Shown here piece by piece: positions 1 to 11,608 of a stretch of 64,000 nucleotides of DNA. The position numbers and the translations under genes were made by a program. The notes beneath the pieces were generated by a model, which did not search any database, was not told where the DNA came from, and saw only the letters and a list, made by a program, of their open reading frames with translations. This DNA is from Alitta virens (Eukaryota > Annelida > Polychaeta > Phyllodocida > Nereididae), in assembly GCA_932294295.1 (NCBI GenBank), contig OW028581.1:9036526-9100525 (forward strand), written 5' to 3'. The first letter of the stretch is position 1. Each line of letters opens with the position of its first letter.

Positions 1-484
1 CTTTTTCATTTTTAAAGTACAACATATGGATTGGTGTGATTAGATCGAGCTGTTCAAAATCTTGACTGGATGGCAGTCCAGCCACCCAGTGAAGCAGTAG
101 CTTCTTTGTTTTCTTGACTGGGCCACACTTCTACCTGCAAATGTATTCAATGTAGAATACCAACAGAGTCACACAAAGCTCAGTCAAAAACAAAAAAGAT
201 CCTTTTGGCTATCATATATTGCTGTCTTAAAATTATAGTATTTAAACAGATTTCAGTTGATGAGTTTATCAAGATCAATGGATTTACCTTCAGGAAAAAG
301 TCTATAGCCATAATTTTTGGAGGCGCCCAGTCACTTTCTTGAAGCTTCTTTATGAAATACCTAAAAGCAATGTAAAACAGAAACATCTGCTCAATTTTGA
401 CATCAACAAAGACTTGCACTGTTAAAATCAGAGGCTAAAATGACTTAAAACCCTTTGAATAATTTTTTTCTTCTGTCTTTCCAG
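1..484. other. intron or intergenic DNA, no exon seen
   Basis: This is the left edge of the window. I see no open exon with good splice sites. If the exon starting at 485 is real, this stretch is the 3' part of its upstream intron: it ends in a pyrimidine-rich tract followed by CCAG at 481-484. The short open frames here are ordinary AT-rich noise. Confidence 0.5.
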
Positions 485-569
485 GGGTCACGGCGGAATA
501 AGCAGTCTTCTGAAACCCACAGGACCCGTTAAATTTTCACAAGCTCGCGCCCAGCAGTATAAATTCTAG
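485..569 (+). CDS. terminal coding exon of an upstream gene (partial)
   Basis: A strong acceptor (polypyrimidine tract then CCAG, 481-484) is followed by a frame open from 486 to a TAG at 567-569. It encodes 27 residues beginning GHGGISSLLKPTGPVKF. The composition (basic, Q/S/K-rich) is unlike the AT-driven noise frames nearby. The exon would be in phase 1: one base completes a codon begun upstream. A poly(A) signal about 860 bases downstream fits a last exon with a long 3' UTR. I do not recognise the family from so short a piece; the other coding exons would lie to the left of the window. A second frame from 485 is open only to a TAA at 530-532, so the frame choice is an inference. Confidence 0.45.
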
Positions 570-1455
570 TCAAGCGAATGGATGTATTTTGTCTGTGTTA
601 TGTTCGAAGGCTCAAAGAGGACAATAATAACCTACTGATTTAATTCTGGAAGACACAGTTGTGGATAACTGAAGCGGATTTAAGAATTGTTAAGAATTAC
701 AGCGAGGATCGTATTTACTTTGGAAGACTCTGATGCTCATTGAAAGTTGGAAAAAATGCAAATATAGGATTGAATACAGTTTCTGGGAAAACTTAATGGT
801 TATCATTATCATAACCAACATATTTACAAATGTGGAGTATTTATGCATCCTACAAGACCTTTATTCATAAATATTATAGATATGAAGTATAATATCCTGA
901 TATCAGACCGTTTCGTCCAGTCGTTGCTTCGAGCGCCTGTTGTACATCATTGTCGGCATATTTTGTAGACATCAACATATTTAAAACACGCTATGCAACT
1001 TATATGTCATGTTGGTATCTTAGTTCATTATCAATTTTTATACAATTGTTTTACTATTTTTCAGTAACTGTTTTACAATTTTTCAGTAACTGTTATTTAT
1101 GTTTTTTTAAGTTGTCAGTTATACTGATAGTTGAGGGTGGTGATGCTTATGTTAAAATGAACATTTTATGCCTGTAGTAATTTTTTTTTGCTTTTTACAT
1201 AAATCGTTAAAGTGTGGATGAAACGGGATAACTATATATGAATTGTATGAGAGATCTTCGTCTCTTCGTGATCAGTTAATCGTTGTTGTTATTGTTTATT
1301 GTGTTGTTTATATGCGTTTATATGGTAACGATAAATGTTAAGTTTGTCATTTTTTTAAATAATGACTGTTGGTATTGCTACTTAAAGGCATAATGTTACA
1401 CATAACAATGTAGCGCAATTAGCGTTTTTAATAAAACTTTATTGAATAATGTCTC
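570..1455 (+). other. putative 3' UTR with poly(A) signal
   Basis: This follows the stop of the preceding exon and is T-rich with no long frame. AATAAA occurs at 1430-1435, and no better signal precedes it. Treating the stretch as the 3' UTR of the upstream gene is an inference from position and from the signal. Confidence 0.35.
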
Positions 1456-1940
1456 CTTTATATTCCGCTTCAAACAACTGCACGTTATTACGCTAAAATT
1501 AGAAAATTTAAAGACACCAATTGCTGACAGAGTCCTCAATGGGCGAATAAACAAAAGTTGTGTGAGATGTGAATCCTTATGAAACATACAATAATTTGAG
1601 GAAGTTGTTTTGCTTGATAAAGCAATACAAGTAACTACCTGACCTAATAGCACGGGGCTGTTATTTGGCTCATTTGGTATTTCCACCAGAGTAATGAATT
1701 ATGACTGGGAGCAACCTTGTTTTTGATTGAAGGAATCTTGCCGCCCGGTGAAACCTTCACATTTCATTGACTGGGCCAGCACACTTCTACTTGCAAATAC
1801 AATGTCGCCCAGTGAAAAAGTCCCAGAAATAAGTCAGGCACATGACAAAGTTTATTATCCTATTTAATTACAACACATATTATCCAATTATAACTGAAAT
1901 AATTATATTACTTCAGTGTTAAATATAATTCATTGTAGAA

Positions 1941-1962
1941 CTATCTATCTATCTCTATCTAC

Positions 1963-1996
<34 letters not shown>
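1941..1996. repeat. (ATCT)n microsatellite
   Basis: An interrupted tetranucleotide array of ATCT units with one CTCT and one ACCT break. It is the reverse-complement form of the GATA arrays found elsewhere in the window. Confidence 0.95.
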
Positions 1997-1997
<1 letters not shown>

Positions 1998-2427
1998 ACC
2001 CTTTTCTATCTTTACAGTAATTTCCTCCAATACCAAATATACACACCAGGAGGCAGCACATACACTACAACAGAATGATTCATGCAGGAAGTAGGTCATC
2101 CTTAACTAGGTCAGTTCAGGTGTGTTCAGGTGGTCAGGTAAACAATAATAAAGGCTTGTGGATATATATTGCTGTTATCTTGATAAGCCATGGTTCATCT
2201 ACAATAGATAAGGTAAGATATTGTGTAGAGAGATAAAGAGATAGTATTGGAACACAAAAATATGTAATTAATAATACAGACTAATAGGATAAAGATTATG
2301 CTAACCTTGTAACAATTAATTTGTAACCTAAAGTTGGATGATGCGGTGTGTTAATTAAATGGTATGATGTTTAAATAGCCAAGGTTCCAATATGACAAAT
2401 AGTTGAAGAGTACCAAAACAGACCAAG

Positions 2428-5400
2428 ATGGAGTACTATGTGAAAGACTCCTCAGCTTCCAGGGGCTCAGGTAATACTCTATTTTATATGTGCTAATTAA
2501 GTATATTGCAAGAAATGAACTAATAAATTATGTTAAGGATCACTTTAATTAAATTAGACAATAATATATAGATAAATATGGAAAGGGAACGGTTAAATAT
2601 TGGTCTAGTTGTTCTTGTATTTGATGATTATGCAAATTCTGCCCGTATTACAGGCTAGGATCATAAAGATTGAAACTTATATTAAATATTAAACTGGAAA
2701 CATAACTTTCATTACTGAGGTCAGATTATATAATTCTAATGAGCTAAAATCCGTAAATTCTGGAGTTATTTACGATCAAATCTCATTATGAATTTATATG
2801 TAACTTATTAAGTAGTGAATTGGACATATAATCTCTATTGTCTACATATTATTACCATCAATTTATAATTTTTATTATACATGCAATAATTAACCTGGAA
2901 TATTAATTCATTTTTCAGAGTCTACAATAATGGGTGACGCAGACTCACACCGAAGACCATGGAAAATGCTTTATTACAAATACACTTGTTTTGCCATTGC
3001 CTTCATATTCTTCGTAAGTAATTCTGAATTTGTATCCTTAGATATTTTCCAATTAGATTAAAAAAATATCTTTATTTTGATCTGCTTTGGGCACTTTGGA
3101 AAAGCAAGTTGGCACAGTGATTACAATATTCCAAAGAAATCTAGGATTGCATAGAATGTAATTAAACTAAATCAAACGATATCTTGGTCTTTATTCCTAA
3201 TATGTTATCCCACAAGTTTAAAAGAAAATATATTTCTGTTACAGTGCGTTGGACTGTGCTTGCTCGGTGTGGCTGTCTGGATTTTGCGATCTGAAGCAGT
3301 TTGGTGAGTGATCAGCAAATGCAGTTACATTATAATGGTTTAAATTTTTTAATATATATTGGAACCAGTTATTAATGGCACCCTACAATTAACCACCAAT
3401 CTGTGAATTTTTGCATCTATCCTGTTTCTGCAATTACTAACTGTACCAAGTACCATTTAGTTAGCAACAATCCCAAAGAGCTTGTTTTGTTATGTCTAAC
3501 ACCTTATCACCTTTTAAATCATTATTTAATTTAATTTATGCTCTACTTAGCCCGTTTTCCTATTCAGGCTGTAACGTCACTTTGTGCGTTTTACCTCATA
3601 ACAGGGCAATGAAAAACGTGTATAAACAAACAAATAAATTGGTGATTCAACTGCTGGGATATTTCCATTGGTATTAAGTTTCAACTACTACAGCAACAAC
3701 ACTGCATTGTGTCATTTTGTGAAATTTTACATTAAATTGTCTAAAATCATGGCACAGCTGTCAATGTCAAAATGCCAAAAAAAAGCCGTGGACCACTGTT
3801 CAACTGTGACGTCATTTAAAGCAATAAAATAGTGCTTTCTATCACTGTAACAATGCGCAGATATTTCCAATGTAGCGGGTCATTTGTTGAAATATGCCTC
3901 ATATAGCTCGGAATCGCGATTTTTGTTGATTGTTTACATTCGAAGTTCCTGCCTAGTTATGAGGTAAACGAAACTAATTCTGCATTTCTCTACCCTTGAG
4001 GGCTTGTGTTTGTACAGCATGCTGTTCTTCTGAGAGGGATATAACCAACAAAAATGTCATTGAACTCCCTCCCATTCGAGATGTAACTACTTTTTCTGTC
4101 TTTCCAGGGGAGAAATCGTGAATTCCAAGTTAATCAACATTGGTGCTTACATGCTCATCGCATCATCGGCAGCCCTGGTGATTACATCGGCACTTACGAT
4201 GGTGGGATCCCTCAAGGAAAACAAATGCGTCCTCATTCTTGTGAGTGTAATTTGATTAATTTACCTAACCATTGAGTCGTTTTCAAATTGATGATGTCAA
4301 ATTGGTGTTATGATAACATTTTATATAATAACACAAATTTGACTGTGTATATCCTATTTCACATGTTGACTTTGCATTCATATTCTCGTACGGATGATCT
4401 GCAACACAGTGATTGTATATACAGAATGATTGTAGTTTATAGTTTATAGTTTTCATCTTTCACCTGAATTAAGTGATTTGTGATAAATTGGTTATTGTTG
4501 TTTTTGTACTTGAGGGGGTGACTCTTGAGAAGCGATGGCTTGTCTGTCTAAGGGAGTCCCTCCTCACTTGTAACATATTTTTTTACAAGTAAAATAAACA
4601 TTCTGAATCTAAAATTTGAATGAATATAGTGGGAAAATAACGTGATGTCATTACGCAGTGATTATCTAGAAATGTGCATTTTGAACCAATAAAGGAGAAC
4701 ACACCATTCCTATCCTAGATGATCTGCCAGATCGGCCTGATGTTGTCCAAACGTTGACCCGATGTAAATTAATAATCACCAGCCCAACGTCAGTGTGATG
4801 TGACATGTTATTTAAACATATCCGTGTTAATAAAGTGGTTTTTCTTTCAGTTCACAATAGTTTGCAGCGTATTATTCTTTGCCTTTATGGTTGTTGGAAT
4901 TCTTGGCTCTGTGGCCCTAACAAGGGTAAGTGTGTTATTTTTTTTTACCTCGTGAGGGGCAAGCATTTGCTTTAGAGAGCTGCACCTTCCATATTTCCTC
5001 TATCTATTTAATACTTACACGTTTCTTTGGTGTTTATTTTTGTTTTGTAATGAATATGGTTGTCTTTCTGGCAATCAGGCAAATTTAATCTATTTAAACT
5101 TATTTATGCATCTGACAAATGGGTGTACATTGAGATAAATTGATTTGTAATTAGTCATTAAGTCCAAACTACACTTGATAAATTTTATATCTTGATCTGT
5201 TTTTAGTACCCTGAAGAATTAAGGTGGAGAATGAAGGATCTCATACAGGAACAATATGGAGTCGACAGGACAATTACCGATCTGATTGACCATCTACAAG
5301 AAAACGTGAGCATTGCTTAAGACAAAATTTTGGCTCTTTTTAATGCAGACTAGAACCTCGCAATTTCGATCATCCAACATTAAGAGATCCTTAGCTTCAC

Positions 5401-6945
5401 AATCACTTTAATTGCTGCCAAAACTTAGATGGCAAAATGCACCAGAATTAAGATCACAAACGCTTTAATTTTATTTAAAACCACTTAACTGAATACATAG
5501 ACTGTGACTACGATGTGAAGGATACTTCTGTGATTCCCTGGGGGGTGCAATATATTCGACTGCAGTTAACATGAATTATATTATGTCTATTCTTTTGTTG
5601 TTACCCAGAGAGAATGCTGTGCTGTGGAAGATCACAGTTTTGGAGTTTATCGTAACTCCAGATGGTTCAGCAAGCAACCAGGATTAGAAGGTAATACACT
5701 GATTGGTTTTGCTATCCATGTAAAAGTCAAATGATAGTTTTAAGTTAGATAAGTTATACTCACATTGATTTTTCCTAACGTTTGTAAAAATGACAAGTTG
5801 TCCGAGGCAGATATACATTTGTAGTGATGAAATAGTAAGGCTCGCACACCATGTTATGCAAATGACTGAAAGCTCATTAAAGTTATTTGTTAATTACATA
5901 ATTAATAATCTATCCATGTTTTGTATTGTCATTCAGAGGCAGATAAGCCACTGGTGCCCATCACTTGCTGTGTTCGAAACCAGTTCAATGACTATGAAGA
6001 TGCGGATCTTTGCCAAAATAACCGTCAAGGTCCTCCCTACATAGTGTCCAGCACAGTGAACAAAGCTCTCATCACGCGGGTATGGAGTTTATGTCTTACA
6101 GTTATCCAATCTTACAATTCAGTTTAGTTTGATCCAATTCAAATTCTTCATCTGTGATGATTTTATGCAACTTGCTTATTATATACAGCACTACATGAGT
6201 ATGATTTCACCATACTTACACAGCTTCAAATATTTCTTCAAAGTTAAATTTAAGTCTGCTCATTTTCATGGATGAAAATTGACATACAATAAGGCATTAA
6301 CAAGAAGTTTCACCTGTCTAGCCAAACTAGGTCCTGTAATAATTCAATCTGATTATTGTTTTTATTTTCCCAGGGCTGCTTTGGAGTGATAATGGGATTT
6401 CTTAGAATGAAAGCTGCAAATCTGACTGGTCTTGGATTTTGTGCTTGCGTTGCTATGGTAAAGATAAATTATTTACTAATCAATGTCTGCAATAATCCGC
6501 CAAATGTTATCGACTTCAACACTTTACACATTTCAGTTTAACTATTGGCACTCATTTACAATGCTGTGCACCCCTACTAAAAAAAGGGAAATTGCATTAC
6601 TTTAATGACAAGATCATTAACAAGAGTAAACATAGTTAGTGTCAACTTTTTCCATGATCATACTGTTTTGACTCTAAGAACCCTAAATATAAACTAATTA
6701 CAAAATAAGGTTTTTGTCGGTGTGGTTCACTTACTTATGCACGGCACTGTATGGGTTAATGGGACACCTGAGCTCATTTTATCAAATGTTCTTACCCCGC
6801 CCCCCCCCCCCCCAATGAGACATGTGATTATTGTTACAATTATTAGAATGGTACAACTCTTCTCTTTGGTTTTTAACAGATTCCCACCATCGTGGTGTTT
6901 GTATGTCTCCTGGTACTGCTGAGAAAAGAGGGTCGTCATGCCTAA
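2428..6945 (+). CDS. tetraspanin family protein, 10 coding exons
   Basis: Tetraspanins are four-pass membrane proteins that organise receptors, integrins and proteases into plasma-membrane microdomains. Exons, all with GT-AG borders and matching phases: 2428-2470, 2919-3013, 3245-3303, 4108-4240, 4851-4925, 5207-5305, 5609-5690, 5937-6079, 6374-6457 and 6880-6945 (TAA). The product is 292 aa. The start at 2428 has a good context (CAAGATGG) and splices in frame, adding 18 residues before the second in-frame ATG at 2930. Four hydrophobic segments are visible: one in exons 2-3, two in exons 4-5 and one in exons 9-10. The intracellular loop after TM2 reads VGSLKENKCVL, the usual G-x-ENKC pattern. 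The large extracellular loop (exons 6-9) has six cysteines: ECCAV in place of CCG, a PxTCC motif, a single C, and the GC before TM4. The CCG glycine is replaced by alanine. The subfamily is not assigned; six-cysteine loops occur in CD151/TSPAN11-like members. Confidence 0.93.
4444..4612 (+). mobile_element. 3' end of a LINE inside tetraspanin intron 4
   Basis: This segment matches, in inverted orientation, 22888-23040. Both contain the same non-coding text around GAGGGGGTGACTCT and GAAGCGATGGCTTGTCT, and both end in a run with AAATAAA-type sequence. The plus-strand copy finishes with GAATCT-like sequence, the same short tail motif seen at the 3' end of the minus-strand LINE at 24301. It therefore looks like a truncated non-LTR retrotransposon 3' UTR. 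It is intronic and does not disturb the splice sites. Confidence 0.6.
6800..6813 (+). repeat. poly(C) tract, 14 bases, near the last tetraspanin acceptor
   Basis: An uninterrupted run of 14 C lies about 65 bases upstream of the acceptor of the last coding exon. It is expected to be length-variable. Its G-rich complement could form a quadruplex-like structure, but that is inference. Confidence 0.9.
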
Positions 6946-7197
6946 CTCATCTTCCGGAGATTCTTTTTGATTAAATGCCATGTAAATACGAATATAGTGT
7001 TTTTAATATGGGTAGAAGTTGATACCTGAGGTGCGCTCAAGAAACTGTTTTGGTTTGTTATATGCACATTGTCTTTACATCATTCGTGTATGATTTAAAT
7101 ATTAAACGTTGTATTTATGTTTTTTATGTTTTACGACTGTAAATCTTTCATTAGTAATCACAACACATTTTGTATAAATATATTGTAGTATTTTGAT

Positions 7198-7203
7198 AAT
7201 AAA
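7198..7203 (+). terminator. poly(A) signal of the tetraspanin gene
   Basis: AATAAA lies about 250 bases after the stop codon at 6945, followed by a T/G-rich stretch. It is the first canonical signal downstream, so it is the best candidate for the 3' end. Confidence 0.7.
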
Positions 7204-8600
7204 ATTGTAAAATATTGTCAATTGGTCTTGATTATGTCATTGCCTTATTATGAAATCTAAACGTTCATTGTCTTAAGATGTCATCAGCTTGGATAATGGC
7301 TTTATTAATTCACACAATATCTACATTGGAAACTTAGCAAGCTGATACATTGCATAGTTTAGATGCCACTGGTTTAAAGCTTAAACAGCATATATGACCA
7401 GTTGCCAAAAGGCAAATATAGGGCATAAAATCTATTGACTTTTCCCGACAATGGCATATAATTTTCAGTCTGGGAATTGGACCCAGGATCTTCATCAGAG
7501 AAGCTGATCTATGCCTTATTAAAGTATTATATCTGCACTGACAGTATTGCCGTATTTATCCTATATAATATATACTGTAAACATACACACACATTTGAAC
7601 AATACATTATGTTGAAGTACAGAGATCATTAAATCATAGATGTGAGAGATCAGTTTGGTGGAGATCAGGACAGTATGTCATGAGCAGATGGTGTGAACAC
7701 AGTGCAATTTTTGACCAACTTCTGAAATTGCCCAAATGCTACAAATCCTAATTGGATTTCTATAATAGGGCTCTTAAATAAGAAGTACCAAGTGATAATG
7801 GAGGCTTTTTTTTTTAATGTATTTTAAATGTTTTATGTACAGATTAACGTGGTTTTTATAATGTTGATTTTATGCTTTTAATTTAACTTAGATATTACAC
7901 CAACGTATGTTTTCTTTTTATATTGTGTTAAATAAAATACTTACGTAGCATATATATGTAGGGCTCTTAAATAACGTAAGAAGTGGCAATTAACTCAACG
8001 TAAGAAGTACTAATTAACTGCATAAAATAAGGGTTTTCATCTCAAAACAAAAGCACATCAAAAAGTTACTAGACTGGGCAAGACAACACTGAAACACCTG
8101 AGGGTAGCCTTATCATCTCATCATTACGTCTGCCTGCAGCTGGTCATATAAGCTTAATATGCTTCATACCAGCAGCATTGAGACATCGTGCATGTTAACG
8201 TGTGAGGACAGCAGCAAAAACTACGATACACTTATTGTCTTTTTTAAAGAATTGAACTTTGCCATGTGCTAGTGTCTTTTGATATTTCTACGGATAGATA
8301 GATAGACAGACAGGCATACAGACATACATACAGATAGACAGATAGATAGAGAGATAGAGTCCAGCATGTTACTTAACTTCTTGCCTCAGCATAGACACTG
8401 AGTACAAGGGACGGCCAATTTAATGTCTCATCCTAACGACATGCAGCTGGGATGTTGCTCATGTAGTTTAACTAAAAATGTATTTTTAAGTTTAATAAAT
8501 ATTACAACACTTAATTAACCATTTAAGCAACATGAATCATCGTATCATTCGGGTCAAAACCACAAATTTAATTATCAAATTCTATTTTACTTTTTATATA
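7204..8600. other. intergenic DNA with SINE pieces and GATA-type repeat
   Basis: No gene seen. Recognisable pieces are a decayed SINE on the minus strand (about 7340-7535, with the tRNA-like text GGACCCAGGATCTTCATCAGAG), a SINE tail on the plus strand (about 8100-8190), a degenerate GATA/GACA array (about 8295-8355), and a SINE middle part on the minus strand (about 8380-8465). An 8-bp TTAAATAA and a short direct repeat around GTAAGAAGT (7975-8012) were seen but carry no clear meaning. Confidence 0.6.
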
Positions 8601-8609
8601 ATTATCAAC

Positions 8610-8780
8610 ACAGCACCATAGCAACGAAATTTTCAGAGGAGCATCATGATGAAGAGGTTTCTTTGGATACGTCACAAGTTTGGCTGCCGCAGCAGAGTGC
8701 ATGAGCATCACTGTTTTCCACCTGCCCGCATCACTTGGTTACCTTGGTAACAGAATTGTCAGAGGAGAGACATTCTAACC
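8610..8780 (+). promoter_or_regulatory. promoter-like stretch with RFX X-box, probable GPR19 promoter
   Basis: A perfect palindromic X-box, GTTACCTTGGTAAC, lies at 8738-8751; this is the RFX transcription factor target form GTTnCC-NN-GGnAAC. A half-site (CATAGCAAC) sits at 8617-8625 and a CRE-like ACGTCA at 8669-8674. The stretch is richer in G+C and CpG than its surroundings and is followed by a good splice donor at 8971/8972 in the direction of the GPR19 coding exon. Assignment to GPR19 is inference; the motifs themselves are visible. Confidence 0.5.
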
Positions 8781-8971
8781 GAGCATTTAATCTGTGATCA
8801 ATTTTACCACACTAAGCTTGGATAGGAGACAATGGATGCATAACTATTGATAATGCTTGATTTGACAATTGATTAAGATATGAGTATGATACATGTCACA
8901 TGGGGTTCAGCATCCTCTGGATTTTAAAGATACCAGCTTCTGCAGCAGCGTCGTCAACTATAAGCTGACAG
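8781..8971 (+). other. putative non-coding first exon of GPR19
   Basis: No long frame. It ends in CTGACAG directly before GTGAGT (8972), a near-consensus donor. The GPR19 coding exon begins with an acceptor (TTTTTTCAG, ending 14415) only 10 bases before its ATG, so a separate 5' UTR exon must exist upstream. This is the best candidate in the window. The exon start is not defined. The implied intron is 8972-14415. Confidence 0.45.
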
Positions 8972-9483
8972 GTGAGTTTCAGCATACGCCCATTTATATA
9001 TTTTGCCAAAAGCATGTACAATCATATTAACATATATATGCACGTAAAAGATGCATTTCAGTATATAGCACAAATAACATATTGTTTCTTTCTTTGATAA
9101 TTGTTGAAATTAAATCCCTGGTATCCGTCGTGTATGTATTTTCCCCAGAGCTATAGCATACATTTGTGTATTACATGTATATTATGTTATATAAGTTCAG
9201 GAATCAGGACTATATAATAAAAAAAACTATGTGTATATAAGATCACATAATTACATGTTTTCCATTGTTTTATTTATCATATACACTATGTATCTTAATA
9301 ATCATATTAATTTAAATGTAAGCTGAATTTTACCTTTCATATTTATGTTAGCATCGCGAATCTAGTATATGACAGACTTAGTTGGATAAACATTATGGGT
9401 TAGATTTTACAGACTATCTAATTTGAAGTTTTGCTACTTTCAGGTTCTGCATAATAATCATATCAAAATTGCAATAATCTTAA

Positions 9484-9826
9484 GCTTAGCTCACACTATC
9501 ACGAGCAAGAGAGCCGAGTGACCATATGTACTTCTTTCGCCAAGCGATGTACGGATACTCGTGCTAATCCGTAGAACGCTCCTGGTAGCGCTAGATCACT
9601 CGTGACTATGTGTGGACAACGAGTCCAATTGTTTACCTTTTTACAGGAATCAATTGGAAATCGCTCGGGAGTCACTCAGTGAGTGTTTGGCGAGTGATCT
9701 ACGTACGTCCGTGGCCATTCGCAGCTACTCGTGCTCACTCACGGGTACACAATAAGCAGGAGTAACAAATTTCCTCATCCGCGCTCACTCAGCATCCTCA
9801 CTCGTGATAGTGTGAACGCCCCTTTA
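9484..9826. mobile_element. MITE-like element with CACACTATCACGAG inverted ends
   Basis: The left end reads CTCACACTATCACGAG and the right end CTCGTGATAGTGTGAAC, an inverted match of about 15 bp. The interior is unusually rich in CpG and in the word ACTCGTG/CACGAGT. A related, more diverged element occurs at 35572-36085. There is no coding frame of note. The superfamily is not assigned because a clear target duplication was not found. Confidence 0.65.
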
Positions 9827-11608
9827 ATAAGAAGATTATTTAAGCATTATTTCCCAGAAAATAACTTTCCAAGAAATCTAACTAAAGAGAGCTTGCTTGT
9901 TCATCTTCTTAGAAAGAAATATAATACACAACAATTAGCTTACGAAAGACTTTTCTCAATATCTTTCATCTTTTTACTTCGGTCACTCAATGTATATCTT
10001 TTCAGACACCACATATTTTATTATTGAGCACAATTTGAGTTAAAGACAATAATTGCTTCGTTAAAATCAACCAAGAAATTGTTTGTCCCTAGACAATGAT
10101 TATATTAAACAATGATGGTGGTTAGCTTACACATTCAATGTCTAAATATAAAAAAGGAGTAACTTGGGGTGTACAAGGCACCAAAATGTATTACTTATAA
10201 GGACTATACATAACTATAGTATAGTTCAGTGTCTAGATTGGAAAATGAACCTAAAATGTGTTTCCAATCTGTATATTATAAGCTAAAACACAGGTGTTTG
10301 CCATCATGACAGCACTTAGCAAGTTAGCATACAATAAGACCAAGGCTACTGACTTTGTTTAGAACAGATTTTACTCCCCCTTAAGGATGGGGCCAGTTTC
10401 AGTCAAGAGCATCATGTAACACCTCAAAAATGGCAATATGATACTCAAAAATTATTTTCCTTCCTATTCTAAATGATAACTTCCATTATTTATGCGTATT
10501 TACCACTTATTTTAAGGGAATTTCTTGCCCGTTTGCTGGAAATTTTCAATTCTCATCTCTAGTGGCAGCTGATTTGCATATCCCACCATCTACACACATG
10601 ATGGTGCTTCCTGATGCCAATATCTCCCAACCACTGTGTGCTGTCTGCTTCCAGCCAATTAAGTGACCTAACTGTATTTACGATTGAGTGTAATCAATGC
10701 AAACAAAATTAATTGATATGCAATTTTACTGTCAGACATTCAATGCCATAAGCCAGCCTATAGGCTATTAGGAAAATTTGTTTGTATTTAAGTCCAACTG
10801 GTAAACTAGCAAAATAATTTCCACCAAGCTCAAGGCTTTTTCTTATGTATTCAGCAACATCTTGAATGGCTGTTGCAAATGACATAGCTGCCTCTTGAGA
10901 TAAGAAACCAGTTAAGGCAGCCAGGAGCCTTGGTATTAGTTAGAGTATAAGTGCTGTCATCATTGAGCAATGTTATAAATATAAGGTTGGCAAATGCCTG
11001 TGGCTAATACTACAAGGTTTATTCCCTCTTAGCTTCCTATACTGCTAAGAGCGCCAAGCCTTGTCATCTCATCATTATGTCTGCCCCAGAAGATGGCTTG
11101 TTAAGCAAGCTACATTTATACGGACACGCTTATGTCAAATTGACCCTTCCGCGAGGTTTGAGTGACAGACCAGGCTCAGTCAATCACAGAACAGGGGTAA
11201 ATAAAACACATGGGATGGTGAAAACACGTGGCCCATGCTTAGACAAACAACCCCCTTGTCTAAGTCTGGTCCAGCGTGTCAACATAGCTTACTGGAAGAT
11301 TAATGCATTTAATAAATGAAATACTATGGCTGTACATAGAAAATGTAAATCAGATTTTGGGATCAAAGAACATGTGCCTTGCACTACGCTTGGATGAACT
11401 AGAGATCCATCCAAGCGCTATGGTATCTACACATTACTATATGTTCACCTGATTTTCTATCTTTGGATAATACACACAGATTTCAATTCAAAATTATTTA
11501 TGAAACAATGTATGAATTTTTTTTTATCACACCTATATTGAGTATGTAATAAGACACTTCACATATCTGACCTAGGTACCTTAATAAAAATAAGGGATAT
11601 AACCATGA
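9827..11608. other. intronic DNA, a SINE piece only
   Basis: No exon with convincing splice sites. A SINE-type tail fragment (TCATCTCATCATTATGTCTGCC) lies near 11063-11090. A short inverted repeat CTTAGACAA / TTGTCTAAG flanks a C-rich loop near 11238-11264. Otherwise nothing recognised. Confidence 0.5.

Noticed and set aside
3492..3677. 61-codon frame in tetraspanin intron 3
   Set aside because: Lies between exons with good splice sites, has no splice signals of its own and no family resemblance.
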